DNA from: Glandiceps talaboti
Lineage: Eukaryota > Hemichordata > Enteropneusta > Spengelidae
Direction of reading: 5' to 3'
DNA: 64,000 bases
NCBI RefSeq assembly: GCF_964340395.1
Contig: NC_135562.1
Coordinates: 5,071,134 to 5,135,133 of the forward strand
Within the stretch, counting starts at the first letter, position 1, and each line of letters opens with the position of its first letter. This document shows positions 41,801-59,335 of the stretch, piece by piece. The notes beneath the pieces are model-generated. The model was not told the origin of the DNA, searched no databases, and saw only the letters and a program-made list of their open reading frames with translations. The position numbers and the translations under genes were made by a program.

Positions 41801-42029
41801 TGTATGTATGTATGTATGTATGTATGTATGTATGTATGTGTGTATTCATGCATGCATGTGTGTATGTGTGTATGCATGCATGTATGTATGACAGTATGTA
41901 TATATGTATGTAGGTAGGTAGGATAGGTATGTATGTGTGTGTGTATGTATGTATGTATGTATGTATGTATGTATGTATGTATGTATGTATATGGGTATGT
42001 TTGTATGTATGTATGTATGTATGTATGTA

Positions 42030-42060
<31 letters not shown>

Positions 42061-42414
42061 ATGTATGTATGTATGTATGTATGTATGTATGTATGTATGT
42101 ATGTATGTATGTATGTATGTAGGTAGGTAGGTAGGTAAGTACCTAGGTAGGTAGATAGGTTGGTCGGTCGGCAGGCAGGTAGGTAGGCCTGCCTGCACTC
42201 TGCACGGTCATCTTGTCAAGTGTAACGTGATATTATGTCTGTAGTGGCCAACAGCCACAGCGCCCCCACTGTCAACATGCAGTGTCGCTGTAAATCATTC
42301 TCTTGTCAAAAGCATGTCATATTGATCTCAATATCTTTCGTCCTCATACCCATCACCATTTCCGAGGCAGACCACAAGTGCTCAAGGAGTCCGAAATATA
42401 AGGCTGAGAGAGAC

Positions 42415-42502
<88 letters not shown>

Positions 42503-42666
42503 ACGGCACCCAGTACCTATATGATATAGGTACTTTCCAACAGACTTGAGGTTTCCTAATAATGAGGATTCGCTGTAGAGTCGGCGATAGTGGTTGACAC
42601 AAGTTGACTCATGATTAAATAGTGGAGGGTGGAGCTAATGATAGTGACAACTTTTGTCTGTCTGCC

Positions 42667-42699
<33 letters not shown>

Positions 42700-42839
42700 G
42701 CCTGACTGACTGTCTGTCTGTCTGTCTGCCTGCCTGACTGACTGTCCGTCCGTCCGTCCGTCCGTCCGTCCGTCCGTCCGTCCGTCCGTCCGCCCGCCCG
42801 CCCGCCCGCCCGCCCGCCCGTCCGTCCGTCCGTCCGTCA

Positions 42840-42892
<53 letters not shown>

Positions 42893-42893
42893 C
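41551..42893. repeat. Cluster of tetra- and dinucleotide microsatellites
   Basis: In order: (GTCT)n 41551-41614, a GT/G tract 41725-41754, (TATG)n 41770-42120 with GTGT and GCAT interruptions, GGTA-rich 42118-42190, (GA)n 42419-42491, and (GTCT)n-(GTCC)n-(GCCC)n-(GTCC)n-(GTCT)n 42655-42893. The last is a symmetric series in which single-base changes of the tetramer spread outward from the centre. Confidence 0.95.
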
Positions 42894-44974
42894 CGGTCAA
42901 ACTGTTTTATCGATTATGAATTTTTTTATTCACGATGTGTGATTGGTAGAATATGATCGTGGATATCCTTGGCGTTAGTCTATAGCAATTTCAACGTACA
43001 AATGTAAATGTACAAGATAAAATATGTCGTCACCAGACTCAGTATCGTAGAGTATCTCTTGGACAGTAATCGCAATATGCTGAAAGAAATATAAATTGGG
43101 ATAAAATGATACGTGTTCTTTTTGTTAATATGTAATGTGCTCTTAATGGTACCATACTATCGAATCACGCCACGTCACGCCACGTCGTCATGTCACACGA
43201 TTTCAGATAACACACTTACACTACACGCCGTGTCACATCCGATCACACTACACCACTATCACGTCACATCATATCACGCGATGTCACAACCGATCACACC
43301 ATATCACACATGATAAAATACGTCATGAAAAATGACGTCACATCACGAATTAATTACAGATCTATCATCGATCAGATGTAGTAAATGTAAGCAAGTTATC
43401 CCTCCTAACTGGGTCAACTATACCGGAGCTACAGAGTTAACAGATGCAAACCTCAAAAATAGTCAAATTTAAACCGAATGCCTCAAATATAGATTTTTGT
43501 TCCTACATACATTATTGGAATGCAAAATAATTAACTATATCTATCATATATGATGTATCACTTAACTGGAAATTTAAGTCTATATGAAATTTGACCTTAT
43601 ATAATTAAGATATTGCCTAATTATCAAAAATCATTAATTATGCAAATTAACCACTAAGATTAATTATGATACATAAGCAAGCTTTAAAGGAAACATTCAC
43701 TTCTTTACCATCAATATATATGCAGTATATTACCTGGAACTTAAAAGCTCGTATTCTATTATAGATATTGCCTCATTTTCAAAAAGTTAACATTTATACT
43801 AATTACATATCACCATATTACAATAGGGAAGTGGACTCCGAACATAGTCAATATTATATCAAATGAAAGGTATTTCGTTGACCAAATAAAAACCAGTGTG
43901 GTTGCTTGATCGTCCAGACATAGTTAAAAACTTGTTAATTCGTGTGTCATTTTAAGTCAAATATTAGCCACGAGACTGGTTAGTCAAGGTTGTCGACCCT
44001 GAAGCAAGGGTTAGATTGGACAAGAAGCAATTGGGCATACACGTCCGGGTCGATAATTCGTTGACCCTTTTAAAGGATCGGATCGGTTGTTGGGTGCCAA
44101 TGAAATTACTCAATTCGACACCCGTTCTCATTTCCTCTCTCTGATTGGCTGTTCTAAATTATACATTCATACAGAGCGATACAGGTGTGTACAGTCAAAT
44201 ATATGAATACAAATATAATAGGGAGAAACTATTCAACCAAAAATCTCTGACAGCTAGCCACCTCTGTGTCTGTTTCAGAAGATTTATGGGTTGTCTCATT
44301 ATCCTTTAGGGGGTTTTCCTTTTGGAGCGTGTTTTTCTAACGCGATGTGCATCTTAGATATTGCATTCCTACCTCGGTGTTGTCAATGAGATCAACCGAT
44401 GACGAAGTAGTATGTTGATATAATGAACAACACAGAGGTAGGCATGCGACATCTCACATTTAATACATGTCTAGTGAAATATTTTAGATTTAAATGTTGA
44501 AAATTGTGATTGTATCTTGATATGCATAGTGTACACCACCCCTTTCATACTAGTAACACTAGACAATACCAGTGTAGTCATAGTCATTAACTATACATTT
44601 GGTGAGGTTAGAATTCAATCTGGTAAATTTGAATTAGAATATTCGATTCGTTGATTTGCATATGATATACTGAGTGCACTTGACAAGATCAGATATGTAC
44701 ACAATGCTAGTATTTTTAGTCGTCTAGATATTAAACAATTGATATGAAAACTGTTTATCATACATGTGAATGAGATCCTTCGAATTTGAAATCTGTGTGA
44801 TTTTATTTGGATTTTCAGTTATACATAAGAATATCATTCATCGAGTGGTAAACCTAACGAAATGTACAAAAGAATTCCATTTTTGTTTATGGTACAGTAG
44901 CCACGAGAGAGAAATCTTGCCTTAGCAGAAATAGTAATATTCATATGTTTTTCATATTCATAATTTTTTTTTCA

Positions 44975-45318
<344 letters not shown>

Positions 45319-45669
45319 TGAATCAGAGATCACGCAACAATTGTCCATTAATAGTAAGTTAGGTGTAGAACTGACGAATATTCACAGTACCAACTGAAAT
45401 GATCTTACTCTTTTATTTACCAATTTCTATTTTGTTATTCGATATTATGGAGAGGAGGGAGAGGGAGAGGTGCTTAATAAGGTAACAATTAGGGGAAGTA
45501 AGTTAATCAAATAATGGTGTCGAGAGCCAAAACAATACATGCAGAGTATTAAACTCAGACCACAGGACAGCTGTAACAGCTGGTATGAGGTATAGTAGAG
45601 GAGAAAATGAGAGACCTAGAAATCACTCCAGACGAAGAAACAGACAAAAATAGTCTAATCTAGAGCCAG

Positions 45670-45675
45670 TTTATT
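45670..45675 (-). terminator. Candidate polyadenylation signal of the lipase gene
   Basis: AATAAA on the minus strand lies 135 bases past the lipase stop codon, the first such hexamer downstream. Confidence 0.5.
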
Positions 45676-45689
45676 TATATTTCAATAAT

Positions 45690-45690
45690 G

Positions 45691-45747
<57 letters not shown>
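45690..45747. repeat. (GTT)n trinucleotide microsatellite in lipase 3' UTR
   Basis: About 19 TTG units lie between the lipase stop codon and the candidate polyadenylation signal, so they are probably transcribed as (AAC)n. Confidence 0.93.
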
Positions 45748-45749
<2 letters not shown>

Positions 45750-45809
45750 TGTTTTGTTTTGTTTTTAAATGAACAATGATTTTTGAATATCCAATCAATA
45801 ATTGTGGGT

Positions 45810-49291
<3,482 letters not shown>

Positions 49292-50162
49292 CCTCGGTGA
49301 CTGTAAAATCTGGTTGTGGTGTTCAGTTGACTGGTCTTGGGAAAGGAAATACGACAAGGTACATACCGAACTTTTAAACGTTTTGATGTGGGTTTACTGG
49401 TTCATAAATCTCTTGTGAGCCCACCCCTAACCGCAAACACGTATCAATTTCCCATGGGAATGGAAACACGTGATATTTAACGTCGTACCATTTTTCGCCT
49501 TCAACAAGCCTATATGAGCGCAAAACGCAAACAATCTGTGTTAAATTTCTGAGGTCGCAGTTACATCAACACGAAATAAAGATAGACACATTTTGGAGCA
49601 TTTTTAGTGTCCAATCCCAGACATTTTTTCTTTCAAATAACATGATATCCAATTTTAACATGATTCTTTTTGTATGGACCGGCGCTGTGGCGATACACAT
49701 CAACCAAAAAATTTCCAAAATCTCAAAAAGTGATTTTGTTTTGAAACACAGACCATCTGTTGTCGTAATGAAATGTTCACAATGTTAAAGCGTTTACGTT
49801 TATGAAAGAGGTTCCGTAAAGAGACATTTTTATAAGAATTAGTTTATATCAAATGAAAATTGTCCCCTTTTGCACATACAGAAAGAGTTCATTGTAAAGT
49901 TGACCTATTAGTACAAAATAAATGTCCATTAGGTAGGGAAAACATCCACAGTGATGTTGATCTACATGTGTCTTTATTCTGCCAGTGATCTGTTAAGTTC
50001 GTTGGTTCACAATTATGGAGCATTATTCCGAGAAAAATTAGTAGAACTCCAATCGGAGAAACTTTCAAGAAAGAGTTTAAATGGAAATTGATTCTCTATC
50101 AATATTTGAGTTCGTAATGTTCTCTATTGTCACACTTTACACTGTCTTAATTTTTAGTTCAG
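49292..50162. other. Upstream region of the lipase gene
   Basis: Unique AT-rich sequence. It should contain the lipase promoter, but I see no clear core element and no other gene. Confidence 0.5.
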
Positions 50163-51250
50163 TTTGATTTGATTTGATTTTATTTGGAAAAAAATATTCA
50201 GGAAACCACAAAACAAAAACAGAAATAACACTACAGCTTTCACAAACAAACAAATACAGCACGGAATACCTTTGCCGAGGATAACATAAAAAAGTTTTAA
50301 CAACTTATTTCCATTGTGGTCCTCCCACACCAAACATTACATAGCAGAAAAAACGATGAAAAAACAGTACATAGCAGACAGAAAATACTAAAAAACTGAC
50401 CCGGCTACTACATGTGGAGCGAGGCCAGCCTACAGTAAATAAACGAACTCACTTTCTTCCAATTCAGACAATTTCTCGTACATAAAAGCTTTAACACTTT
50501 TCTTAAAAAGTTGCAAAGAGCTGACATTATACACGAAGGTAGACTGTTCCAGATTTTTGCGCCAGAAAGACGGAATGAATGTTGACTCTGTGTATTGAAG
50601 GTTGGAATATAAATAGAGGAAGAACTAGATCTGGTGTTGTATGAATGCCTACTACTGGTTAGTCTGAAATGATCGGAAAGATAACTGGGTGCATTACCGT
50701 TCAGCACTTTATAAACATGATTTAGTTTTAGCTGTTCAACTCGTTGTTCTATAGGAAGCCATCCTAGTTGTGTGTGAAGTGTGTGTAGGATATATGAGTT
50801 CTTGGATGCAAGTTTAACACAAATCTGATCAGTTTGTTTTGAGAGATTTGTAGTTTTTGATTTTGTACGTCGGGTTAGGCTTTTGTACCAGTAGGAGCAT
50901 GCATAGTCATAATGGCATTGAATAAGGGCTGAAGCCAACAATTTCCTAGTGTTAAAATCCAAAAATTTAGATTTTCGATATGGAAATTTCTGTCTGGCAT
51001 ATACCTTTTCAGCCATACCCTCACCACCAAGCGATTGGTCTAATTCTGCTCCCAGGTAATTGACTGATGTTTTGTGAGTGATTTGGGTATTATTACATAC
51101 AATATTAAGTTTAGTGTTGGAATTAAGTTTACGTTTTAAGCCAAACAGAATTGATTCGGTTTTTCCTAGATGTAATGATAATTTATTGTCAACTAACCAT
51201 TCACTAACTGACATGAGTTCCTTACCTAAAAGGTGTAGTTTAGTTTACTT
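50163..51250 (-). mobile_element. 5'-truncated non-LTR retrotransposon (LINE)
   Basis: A 268-codon minus-strand frame (50408-51214, open to about 51245) encodes the C-terminal part of a LINE reverse transcriptase. Recognisable family strings are WLVDNKLSLHLGKTESILFG, VNYLGAELDQ, LGWLPIEQRVEQLKLNHVYK, YNTRSSSSS and FRLSGAKIWNSLP, as in Jockey/CR1-group elements. The catalytic YADD region is missing through 5' truncation, a normal result of incomplete reverse transcription. The 3' end is a short (CAAAT)n tail at 50163-50182 (minus strand). The remaining frame is intact, so insertion was fairly recent. Confidence 0.88.
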
Positions 51251-51692
51251 TAGTATAGTATTACGCCCACTACCTGTAATGTGGACTTTGCATGTAAATA
51301 AATACACAAAAGACCTTTTGCAGATCAGTGCTATGGGCATAAGGCACAGGTAGATATAAATGCACAATTAATAGACGGTATTACTTATTGATAGATAGTG
51401 TCTTTTTCTATGATCGACCGAAATGAAATTTGAAGTGTCTATTGGAAATGTCACCTGCGAGGATAATTTGAACTTCAGGTCAGTGTGTTAATGTTGTCGA
51501 CGTTTAGCAGCACTTTTGTTATCTGCTTTCTAACTTATGCCAATATTATGTGTGATCATTTCTACAACAAAATGTCGGCATTAATCTTTAAACATGGATG
51601 ATTATCTATATGTACAGAAGTTATGTCTCGAAAAAAATGTAAAAAGTCAAAAATCATTTTGACGGGAGGTACTTTGATTACGTTCAAATTTA

Positions 51693-52079
51693 AGTAGCAC
51701 TGATCATGACTGGTCTGATTTTACCGACGATTCTGTTTGTGAAATTGACAGGATACCCGATGCAAGGTAAGAGAATTATGTCGTGTTGTCAATCTTACGA
51801 TAGATAATTCGATTCCCGTGTCCAATATGAGTGATTTCGTTTTTACGCGAGGGTTTATTTGATTCATACATTGCCATTATCTTCTGTTATTTTTTTTATA
51901 AAATGCCGTCATTTTGTGTACTCATTGTCAAGGCATCTACGTCATTGAACTGAGTTGACTAACCGAAAAACCGACAACTTCACTTTTGTTTACATTCTAC
52001 TTCCGTATTTAGTGTCGCTCGTAAATACAACTGATACCGGTTTCAACCAACCAACCAACCAACCAACCAACCAACCAAC

Positions 52080-52154
<75 letters not shown>

Positions 52155-53041
52155 CATGAACTATCGTTGTGTAATTTGACATCAAAAGGAAAAGGGTTTA
52201 AAAAATATGGCCTTTACTGCCTTCAGTTTATTTTTTTTCCTCATTTAGAGTATTTTTTTTATCTTATCACGATGTTGATAATGGTGGTCCAACTGACGAG
52301 TTCCTGAGATTCACACCACAACGTACCTATTCCAGGCATCCAGAACAGACGCCTCGTCCAACAGGGCACAGACAAATACTAGTCTGTTAACAGGTAACGG
52401 CAGCTTTTAATTACCAAAGCGATTGATTTCTTTCAAGCTATTTTGTTTTACAGTCAACGTTTGTGAATTTACTAATAGTTTTGCAACGCTGCATATTTTG
52501 CAGGAGCCGTATTATGCTTTGCCTATTGGCTCTTGGGAGGATGTTACCACTGGAGAACTACATAAATTTATTGGTTTACTTATTTTTTGGGGCTTGTGAA
52601 GACACATCGACTGGATAAATATCATAGCCAGCAACCACTATACAGTTCTTCCTGGTCCCGTTCTTTCACACCAAGTAGGAAGAGATTGTCAATGAATGGT
52701 CTTCGTGCCTTTCTTCACATTGTCGACCGTGCCACAGAAAACCCTGACGATAAATTAGAAAATGTCAGGTACTTATTAGACCATATGAAGAGAGTGTGCG
52801 AATAGGTTTTCCAGCCATACGGTCAGGTTTCTGTCGATGAACGCATTGTTAAATCCAGAGGCAGATCTTGCATGAGACAGTATATTAGAGACAAACCAAG
52901 CAAATGGGGTTTTAAAATTTGGGTTTTAACAGACACCAAATCAGGTTTTACGTGTGAATTTGACAGTGATCCTAGATGTCAGCAGAATACATCTGGAAAT
53001 GGCCTTGGTTATGATGTTGTCATGAAATTGTGTGAGGGACT
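51693..53041 (+). pseudogene. Broken piggyBac-type transposase gene
   Basis: Pieces of a DDE_Tnp_1_7 transposase lie in order on the plus strand. An acidic N-terminal exon (DWSDFTDDSVCEIDRIPDA, ending at a donor at 51767) is followed by FRFTP-type text near 52310. EPYYALPIGSWEDVTTGELH lies at 52504-52594, LDKYHSQQPLY and YLLDHMKR at 52587-52800, and [20 protein letters not shown] to [15 protein letters not shown] at 52836-53041. SVDE holds the first catalytic Asp. There is one frameshift near 52590 and one stop at 52803, and the coding match stops where a microsatellite begins, so the other two catalytic Asp residues and the Cys-rich finger are lost. The element is inactive. Confidence 0.85.
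52044..52154. repeat. (CCAA)n-(CAAT)n compound microsatellite, first
   Basis: About 10 CCAA units pass into about 17 CAAT units, within the intron-like gap of the piggyBac remnant. Confidence 0.96.
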
Positions 53042-53242
<201 letters not shown>

Positions 53243-55431
53243 TTTCTATATGGTGCTGATTTCCAGCGCAGTATTCTGTTCAGTAGCGCTGAATGGCTAA
53301 GGCACACTATATGCTTTGGTGAACAAATACGTCTTCAGTTTTGGTTTGAAACAATCCAGGCTGGTAAAATGCAAATATCAAGTGGCAAGGAGTTCCATAG
53401 CTTGGGGACAACATATGAGAATGAATGACAATTGGGCCTTCAAAAGTCTGAAAGTCTTGAAATTGCACATCCGCAAAATATCTTTCAGCTATGCCTCAAC
53501 AAAATACACTTCATAGCCAGATAATATGTACTGCATAGCATAATTGTCTCTCAATTCTGGTATTTTCATACCATATTCAAGCATTGTAAGACTTTAAACT
53601 ATGTCTATGATTTTATATTATATGCATCGCAAAGGGTCTCCTACATTGTTTTATTTTCAAAGAAGTTTTCATCTTTGAAGGTGTCTCCTTCCAATCAGTA
53701 GCAATCCTGGTCATTACTCCCAAAACAAGATGGAAGGTGGCTGGCCAAGTACCTCATTGTATAGGTTAGAGCTCATTTTGAGACATCTCCTTATGCATGT
53801 GGAATCAACATCCTTTGCAAAGTAATCTCGTTTGGACTGTTATTGTAGTTGGTTCTCACTGTCATTTTAATGAATCGTTATACCATATCATTTTATATCT
53901 CCACTGTAGTGTAGTTGACAGAAGGGGTGGCTAAAATGATCCTGGAGTTTCATTTGGCGGGTCTTAACATTTTTTGAGAGGAGGTGAGAGGAGCTACGCA
54001 ATCTGTTTAACCATAAATTGTGTACATTGATATTCCTAACTTTAGAACTGATGGAAATCGATTGCCATACAAATTGCAAGAGGTAAAATCAAAATGACTG
54101 AATAAGTGCTATATAAACTCAACTTGAAATGTTTTGCCATCATTATTTATGGTTTGTTTTTACATCCTTGTCAAGCATTGTAAAAATACGACCGACCAAC
54201 CCAATATGATGGGTTTGGTTGCCCGTTGAACAGCGTTTTATTATTTTTTCTGGCCTTATTTACATATTTAAATAGTTTAATAAATACTTTATTTACATTT
54301 ATGCTGACAAGAGAAACATGACCGTGGAGTTTTCTTTTGTATTGTCTGGTTTGATGAATCATCTTGCAGTATGTGACCTTCGACCTCCCCTTTATTTGAA
54401 ATGGTTGTAAGGAGGTGGTTTTCAGGTAAAATGTATATATAAATTTCAGCAGATGTTCAAAAACAATGTATTTACATCTTGCTAAGTTGGTATGTATTTA
54501 TTATATTGAGATGAATTTGACATTGCAAATGAATTTTGGTAATGAATTTGATTATTCCAGAATACTTTTTACATTTACATATAATATGCATATATTTGGA
54601 GAAAGTTGGGGCATAATATATTTTTGTACACCTTCGCTATTCTCCATGTTATGATGTTACAATTAATAAACTTTCTAATAGTGCTTGAATAAAAAATACA
54701 TTTTTGAAGCACGTCCTGTGTATCCTGCGCATTGCATGTAGTTTCTGACATGATAAGTCAGTTTTCATGATGTAAAAGGAGAAAATTGACAAAAGGTTCA
54801 CAAAACATATGTGCTGATGAGTGAGATATATACCACAGAAATGTATTATGTACATATACTCTAGATATCTCGATGAATATTTGACTGAAAACATTGAAAA
54901 ATCATGCCACATTGTAATTTTCATATATTTGCATATAATTAGCATATTTTTGTACCGCGCCGCCCTCCTCTCCCCATGACTCGTTCCAACTCTATATTTT
55001 CTTGGCTTACAAAACATATAGGTTGATGGGGGTTACTGCTGTAACTTTGGTATTCAAAAGCCCCAAAGTGATTACACCTGAATAATGCATAATATAATGG
55101 TGGTTGATAACTAAATGATCGATAGTTAGTTAGTGTAGAGCCTAACCACAGCCCCTCTCAAGAGAATATGGTGGGACATAGATCTATCTATAAAATTCTA
55201 TATCAAGTGTCGTGAGAATCGCCATGTGTACTCGATATGAACTCATGTGCCTGTGTTTAAATGATAGCATATCATGGCTTTTGTTTAATATGTGTTACCA
55301 GTATCCAACCTCCACCAGACTTACAACCAAACTTAAAATAGCGTTTATGTTTAACTATCAAACATGTTGTATTAAGAGCTATATCAAGCAAGGTATCATC
55401 GCCAGAAATTATGATCAGTAATCCTTTGCTG

Positions 55432-55765
55432 CACTCTAAAGTGATGTGTTCAGTTCCTGAACACTTAATTGTAACAGATTTTGAACGCAGTATATGTGTT
55501 CAATATAAATACTAGAACGCGTGTGTTCAGATTTAGAACACAGTGTTTTTATTTTGAACGCATAACATATGTTCAAAATCTTATAAACCAGAACACTGTT
55601 GATGCATCAGAACACTGTAACAGTTTTTGAACACAAAGTAAGTGTTCAGAACAAGAATAGAACACATGCATTCTAGATCTGAACACTAGTGTTTTATGTT
55701 TTTGGCACAAGCGACGCTAAACTGAACACATGGGACGCGTCTGAAGCGTCAAAATCTTTAGAGTG
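55432..55765. mobile_element. Small transposon with CACTCTAAAG ends and GAACAC-rich interior
   Basis: The 334-bp segment begins CACTCTAAAG and ends CTTTAGAGTG, a perfect 10-bp inverted repeat. Its interior contains more than a dozen GAACAC or GTGTTC hexamers in both orientations. CACT-type ends suggest the CACTA (CMC) superfamily. The flanks offer only a 2-bp duplication (TG), so the superfamily is tentative. Confidence 0.72.
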
Positions 55766-57876
55766 TGGTTTAATCTATATGACTAACAATTATAGGTGGA
55801 CACAATCAGATGTTTATCAAATATATAAATACTGAGAAGGTGTAATTCATATAACCCAGCAATGGATCATAAAAATGAAGGCCTACTAAGTATATTTTAC
55901 ACAAAGAAGGTGCACTTGTAATGTCCAAATCCCTTTACATGTATACCAGAGTGTACTTGCTCCTGTGCGCGCAATACCAAAAACATTACTACCTACCTAT
56001 ATGCAAATGATATGCAAACGATATGCATATGAAGGCCCGCACTTTCACAGGCTATGCTATGGAAAGTACAGCCACAGAGAAAACTGCAAACACTCGTGCA
56101 TCATGGGGTTCTGTCACAGTATCCACCATGCAAGCATGCACCCCATGTCACATCCAAACTTCTAAGTTTTCATTTAATGGTGGGGCTAATAAAATATTTG
56201 TTGATGTTATCATGCCAAATATTTCGACTATTAGAAATACTAGTAAATCATAACGCTATTTCAGATTTGGATGTATGTATAACGTGAATGACCCGGATAG
56301 CACTCCCCCAGATATGAAGGTTATTAGTAATAAACAAATATTTTACCTGTCTCCATAAATCTGTCTCTGTTTCTAATATTGAAGTTTTTAAAAAACTAAG
56401 GCGTGTTTAATACTGTGTTATTAAACGTCAGAGTTCTGATTATCGCTCCTTTTCACAAATTAAATTGTATCCATTCGTTTTTGTAAAATTTGATTAAAAT
56501 TCTTTCAACTATGATTTGTACGAGTAATGCCAGTTTAATTTAAAACTAAATCAGTTCTTATTCAAGCAAATGTTCCAATTTACACATGGATTTTATTAAA
56601 TAATGAACAACCCGACGAGAATGTTAGGGCTATCGTATATTTTGACCATCTCTCCCAGTGTGCGGACAAATAAAAGCGCCGGGACTAAGACATCGAAATT
56701 CCAAGATCACGCTATCTAACTTAAGGAATCGGCAAATGTGTGCAGTCGCCATCTTGAATTAGGTCAAAAGAGGTCAGGTCATTCCATTATTATCAAATTT
56801 ATCACAATCAAGAAGCCGAATAGTTTGATACAACATATGGTAGAAAAAACAGCATGATCGCGTACAAATATGTCTTGGTGAAAACACACCGCTCGCATCT
56901 TCCCACATGACTGAAGTTTCTTGCATGCTTTAATATTTCCCCTAAAAGTTCGTTTACATTATGTGAAGAAAATAATTGTACCACTTTAATTTCTTCCAAT
57001 AGTATGGTTTGCTATAGTTTGAACGTAAATCAATACAGAGAACATTTAAGAGCATAATGGAAATCATCCTCGATGTCATTATTACATTTTGGGAAATTTC
57101 CCAATGACCATTTTGGTCGACAAAGTTCAAAACAATTTACAGCTTATGTTATTGCAATAGTTGCTTAATACTTTTAATGAAAACTTTGTGCGGTTAAAAT
57201 CACACATGATTAAGTATAAATTTGCATAATGTTACCATTTTATGAATTTCAATATATTAATGTTGAAAGAATTATCTCAAATTGAGGTAATATTGCGTCA
57301 CGTTTTTGTGACGTTCAAAATGGCAAAATATAATGTTTATATGAAGCCATGCGTGTATAATGAAGCACGCAGATGAATACTGCTAAATTTTAGAAAATTT
57401 AATGTCATCGACAGCTGTAGATGATAACATTAACATGAATTAATGTCCTTCCTGTCTAATCTAATCTAATGTTTAATCTGTCATACTTGATACTATACGG
57501 GTGAAATTTGGGAAGGGTGTTGCAGTCATTTCTACTTGAGTTCATGCCTTCAAAATAGGCCACGCCATTGATTGCTCACTTACACGGAGAATAATGCCAA
57601 TCGTCAGCTACAGACGATGGTCTTGGTACTACCATGTTACCAGTGTCTTATAATGTATCATATTGAATACAGTGTCGAATAAAATGGGTGAGGGTTGAGT
57701 TGCGATCATTTATACCATCATACCATTATTGCAGTGTATACGGCGCTAAGTAATATTTAGTAATGAAAGCTAACGTAGCTAGACTCATATTGAAGTTAAA
57801 GTAGTTAAGTTGCGGTTGTGCATGACAGAATACAGGGTGAATGTACTCATATTCTAAGACACTCAGCGATTGACAC

Positions 57877-57905
57877 AACACAACACAACACAACACAACA
57901 CAACA
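57877..57905. repeat. (ACAAC)n pentanucleotide microsatellite
   Basis: Five to six perfect ACAAC units; a weaker CACATCATA-rich stretch follows. Confidence 0.9.
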
Positions 57906-58645
57906 ATGGTATATAATTAACCACCACCAGAGCATTGTATGGTGTAACACGCTGGCATTTAAAATCGCATCATAGTATCGCACTTATTACAGTAACATGA
58001 CACTATTCAATTCTATTCTATGATGTAACACGACGTTTAGTCAAATCGCATCACATCATAGCACGACATCATACAATAGCATGACACTATACATACATAT
58101 AATTACAAAACAAACGGCAACCCCAACCAAATAAAAATGCAACACATTATACCATCCATAAGCCAAGTTATTGTCTTTGAACAGTAGATATGGATATATA
58201 CCCTGATCGTTCTACATCCCAACACCCGAGTCGCCGTTATCTTTTCATAAATTATGCCTGAGGAATCTAACTATATCATATACCAATATCTTTCGTCATT
58301 CAACAAGAAAATACTAGTGTCCCAAGGGTTTGTCACCACTCATCTTGTGATTCGTAGCGACAAGGCCCCCTAGGTCACTGCCATTTTCCTTGGCTTAACG
58401 AAGAAAACTATTGGGAATAATACATACAAGACTTGTATATGAGAAAATACAAATCGCAATATTTCTTGACGAAGTACAGCGTGCATGGTAATATGACGGA
58501 ATAACCATAGCAAATAACAAGACAAAGGAATATAACGAGACCTAAAAAGAAACAGTTGAACCATACAAAATCATGGGACTCATTACATGACAGAACAGAA
58601 TACAGCACATTTCAAGTTACCGGTCAGCGGTTCTGTGTGATACAA

Positions 58646-58955
58646 CCATGCAGAAACCAATAAGAAACTGCACATGCTAAACTTTAACATAGCAAGATTG
58701 AGTGAATATATCTTGCGATGTTCTTTCGTTTCTTGTCTTAATGAAATGAACTAAATGTGTGCCACCATGCATACCCGGGATGTAGCCATAAACTTTAGAC
58801 ATCAAAATATTGGTGCCCATCATGTGTCTGCGTCTAGATGCAGTATGTTTAAATGGTTTATTTCATTCAATTTAGACACAATATAGGAAGAAAATGCAAT
58901 CTTGCTAAGTTAGTGTACAACATTCAATTTCTTATTGGTTTCTGCATGGTTTTAT
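58646..58955. mobile_element. MITE-like element with about 55-bp inverted ends
   Basis: CCATGCAGAAACCAATAAGA at the left is matched by its inverse TCTTATTGGTTTCTGCATGG at the right, and ATAGCAAGATTG is mirrored by CAATCTTGCTAA. The 200-bp centre is non-coding. Confidence 0.8.
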
Positions 58956-59335
58956 CAAACAGATTCGCTGAAGGATAACGAAACAAATTGTACAACATGA
59001 CACAATGTAACAGACTCACTGAAAAGGAGAGAATAGACGAACAAAAACCGTACTGCGACACAACATGAGACAACCATGTTGTTATCAAAGAAGGAAAGTT
59101 TATCAGTTTGAAATATTTCAAATTACTTAGAAGTGACATCAAGACGAGTGACGTGCTAATCACGCGAGAAATACGTCGACATGCGGTAAAACAGAGCGTA
59201 GAAGTTTTATCAATTAGGGCAATGTTTATCGCCATCAACATATGCCAATATAAGAAAAATTCCCACACTGTTCGGATTGTATATACATACTGTGTTTGGT
59301 TGTGGAAGATTCACTCTACTGAAGGAAAGACAATC

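Noticed and set aside
50408-51214. A 268-codon host gene on the minus strand
   Set aside because: Sequence strings are those of LINE reverse-transcriptase C-termini; an intronless truncated retrotransposon.
53285-53480. Possible exon ([15 protein letters not shown]) after the piggyBac remnant
   Set aside because: Does not match piggyBac C-termini; GGAGTTCCATAGCTTGGGG looks like an old dispersed repeat, but I could not identify the family.
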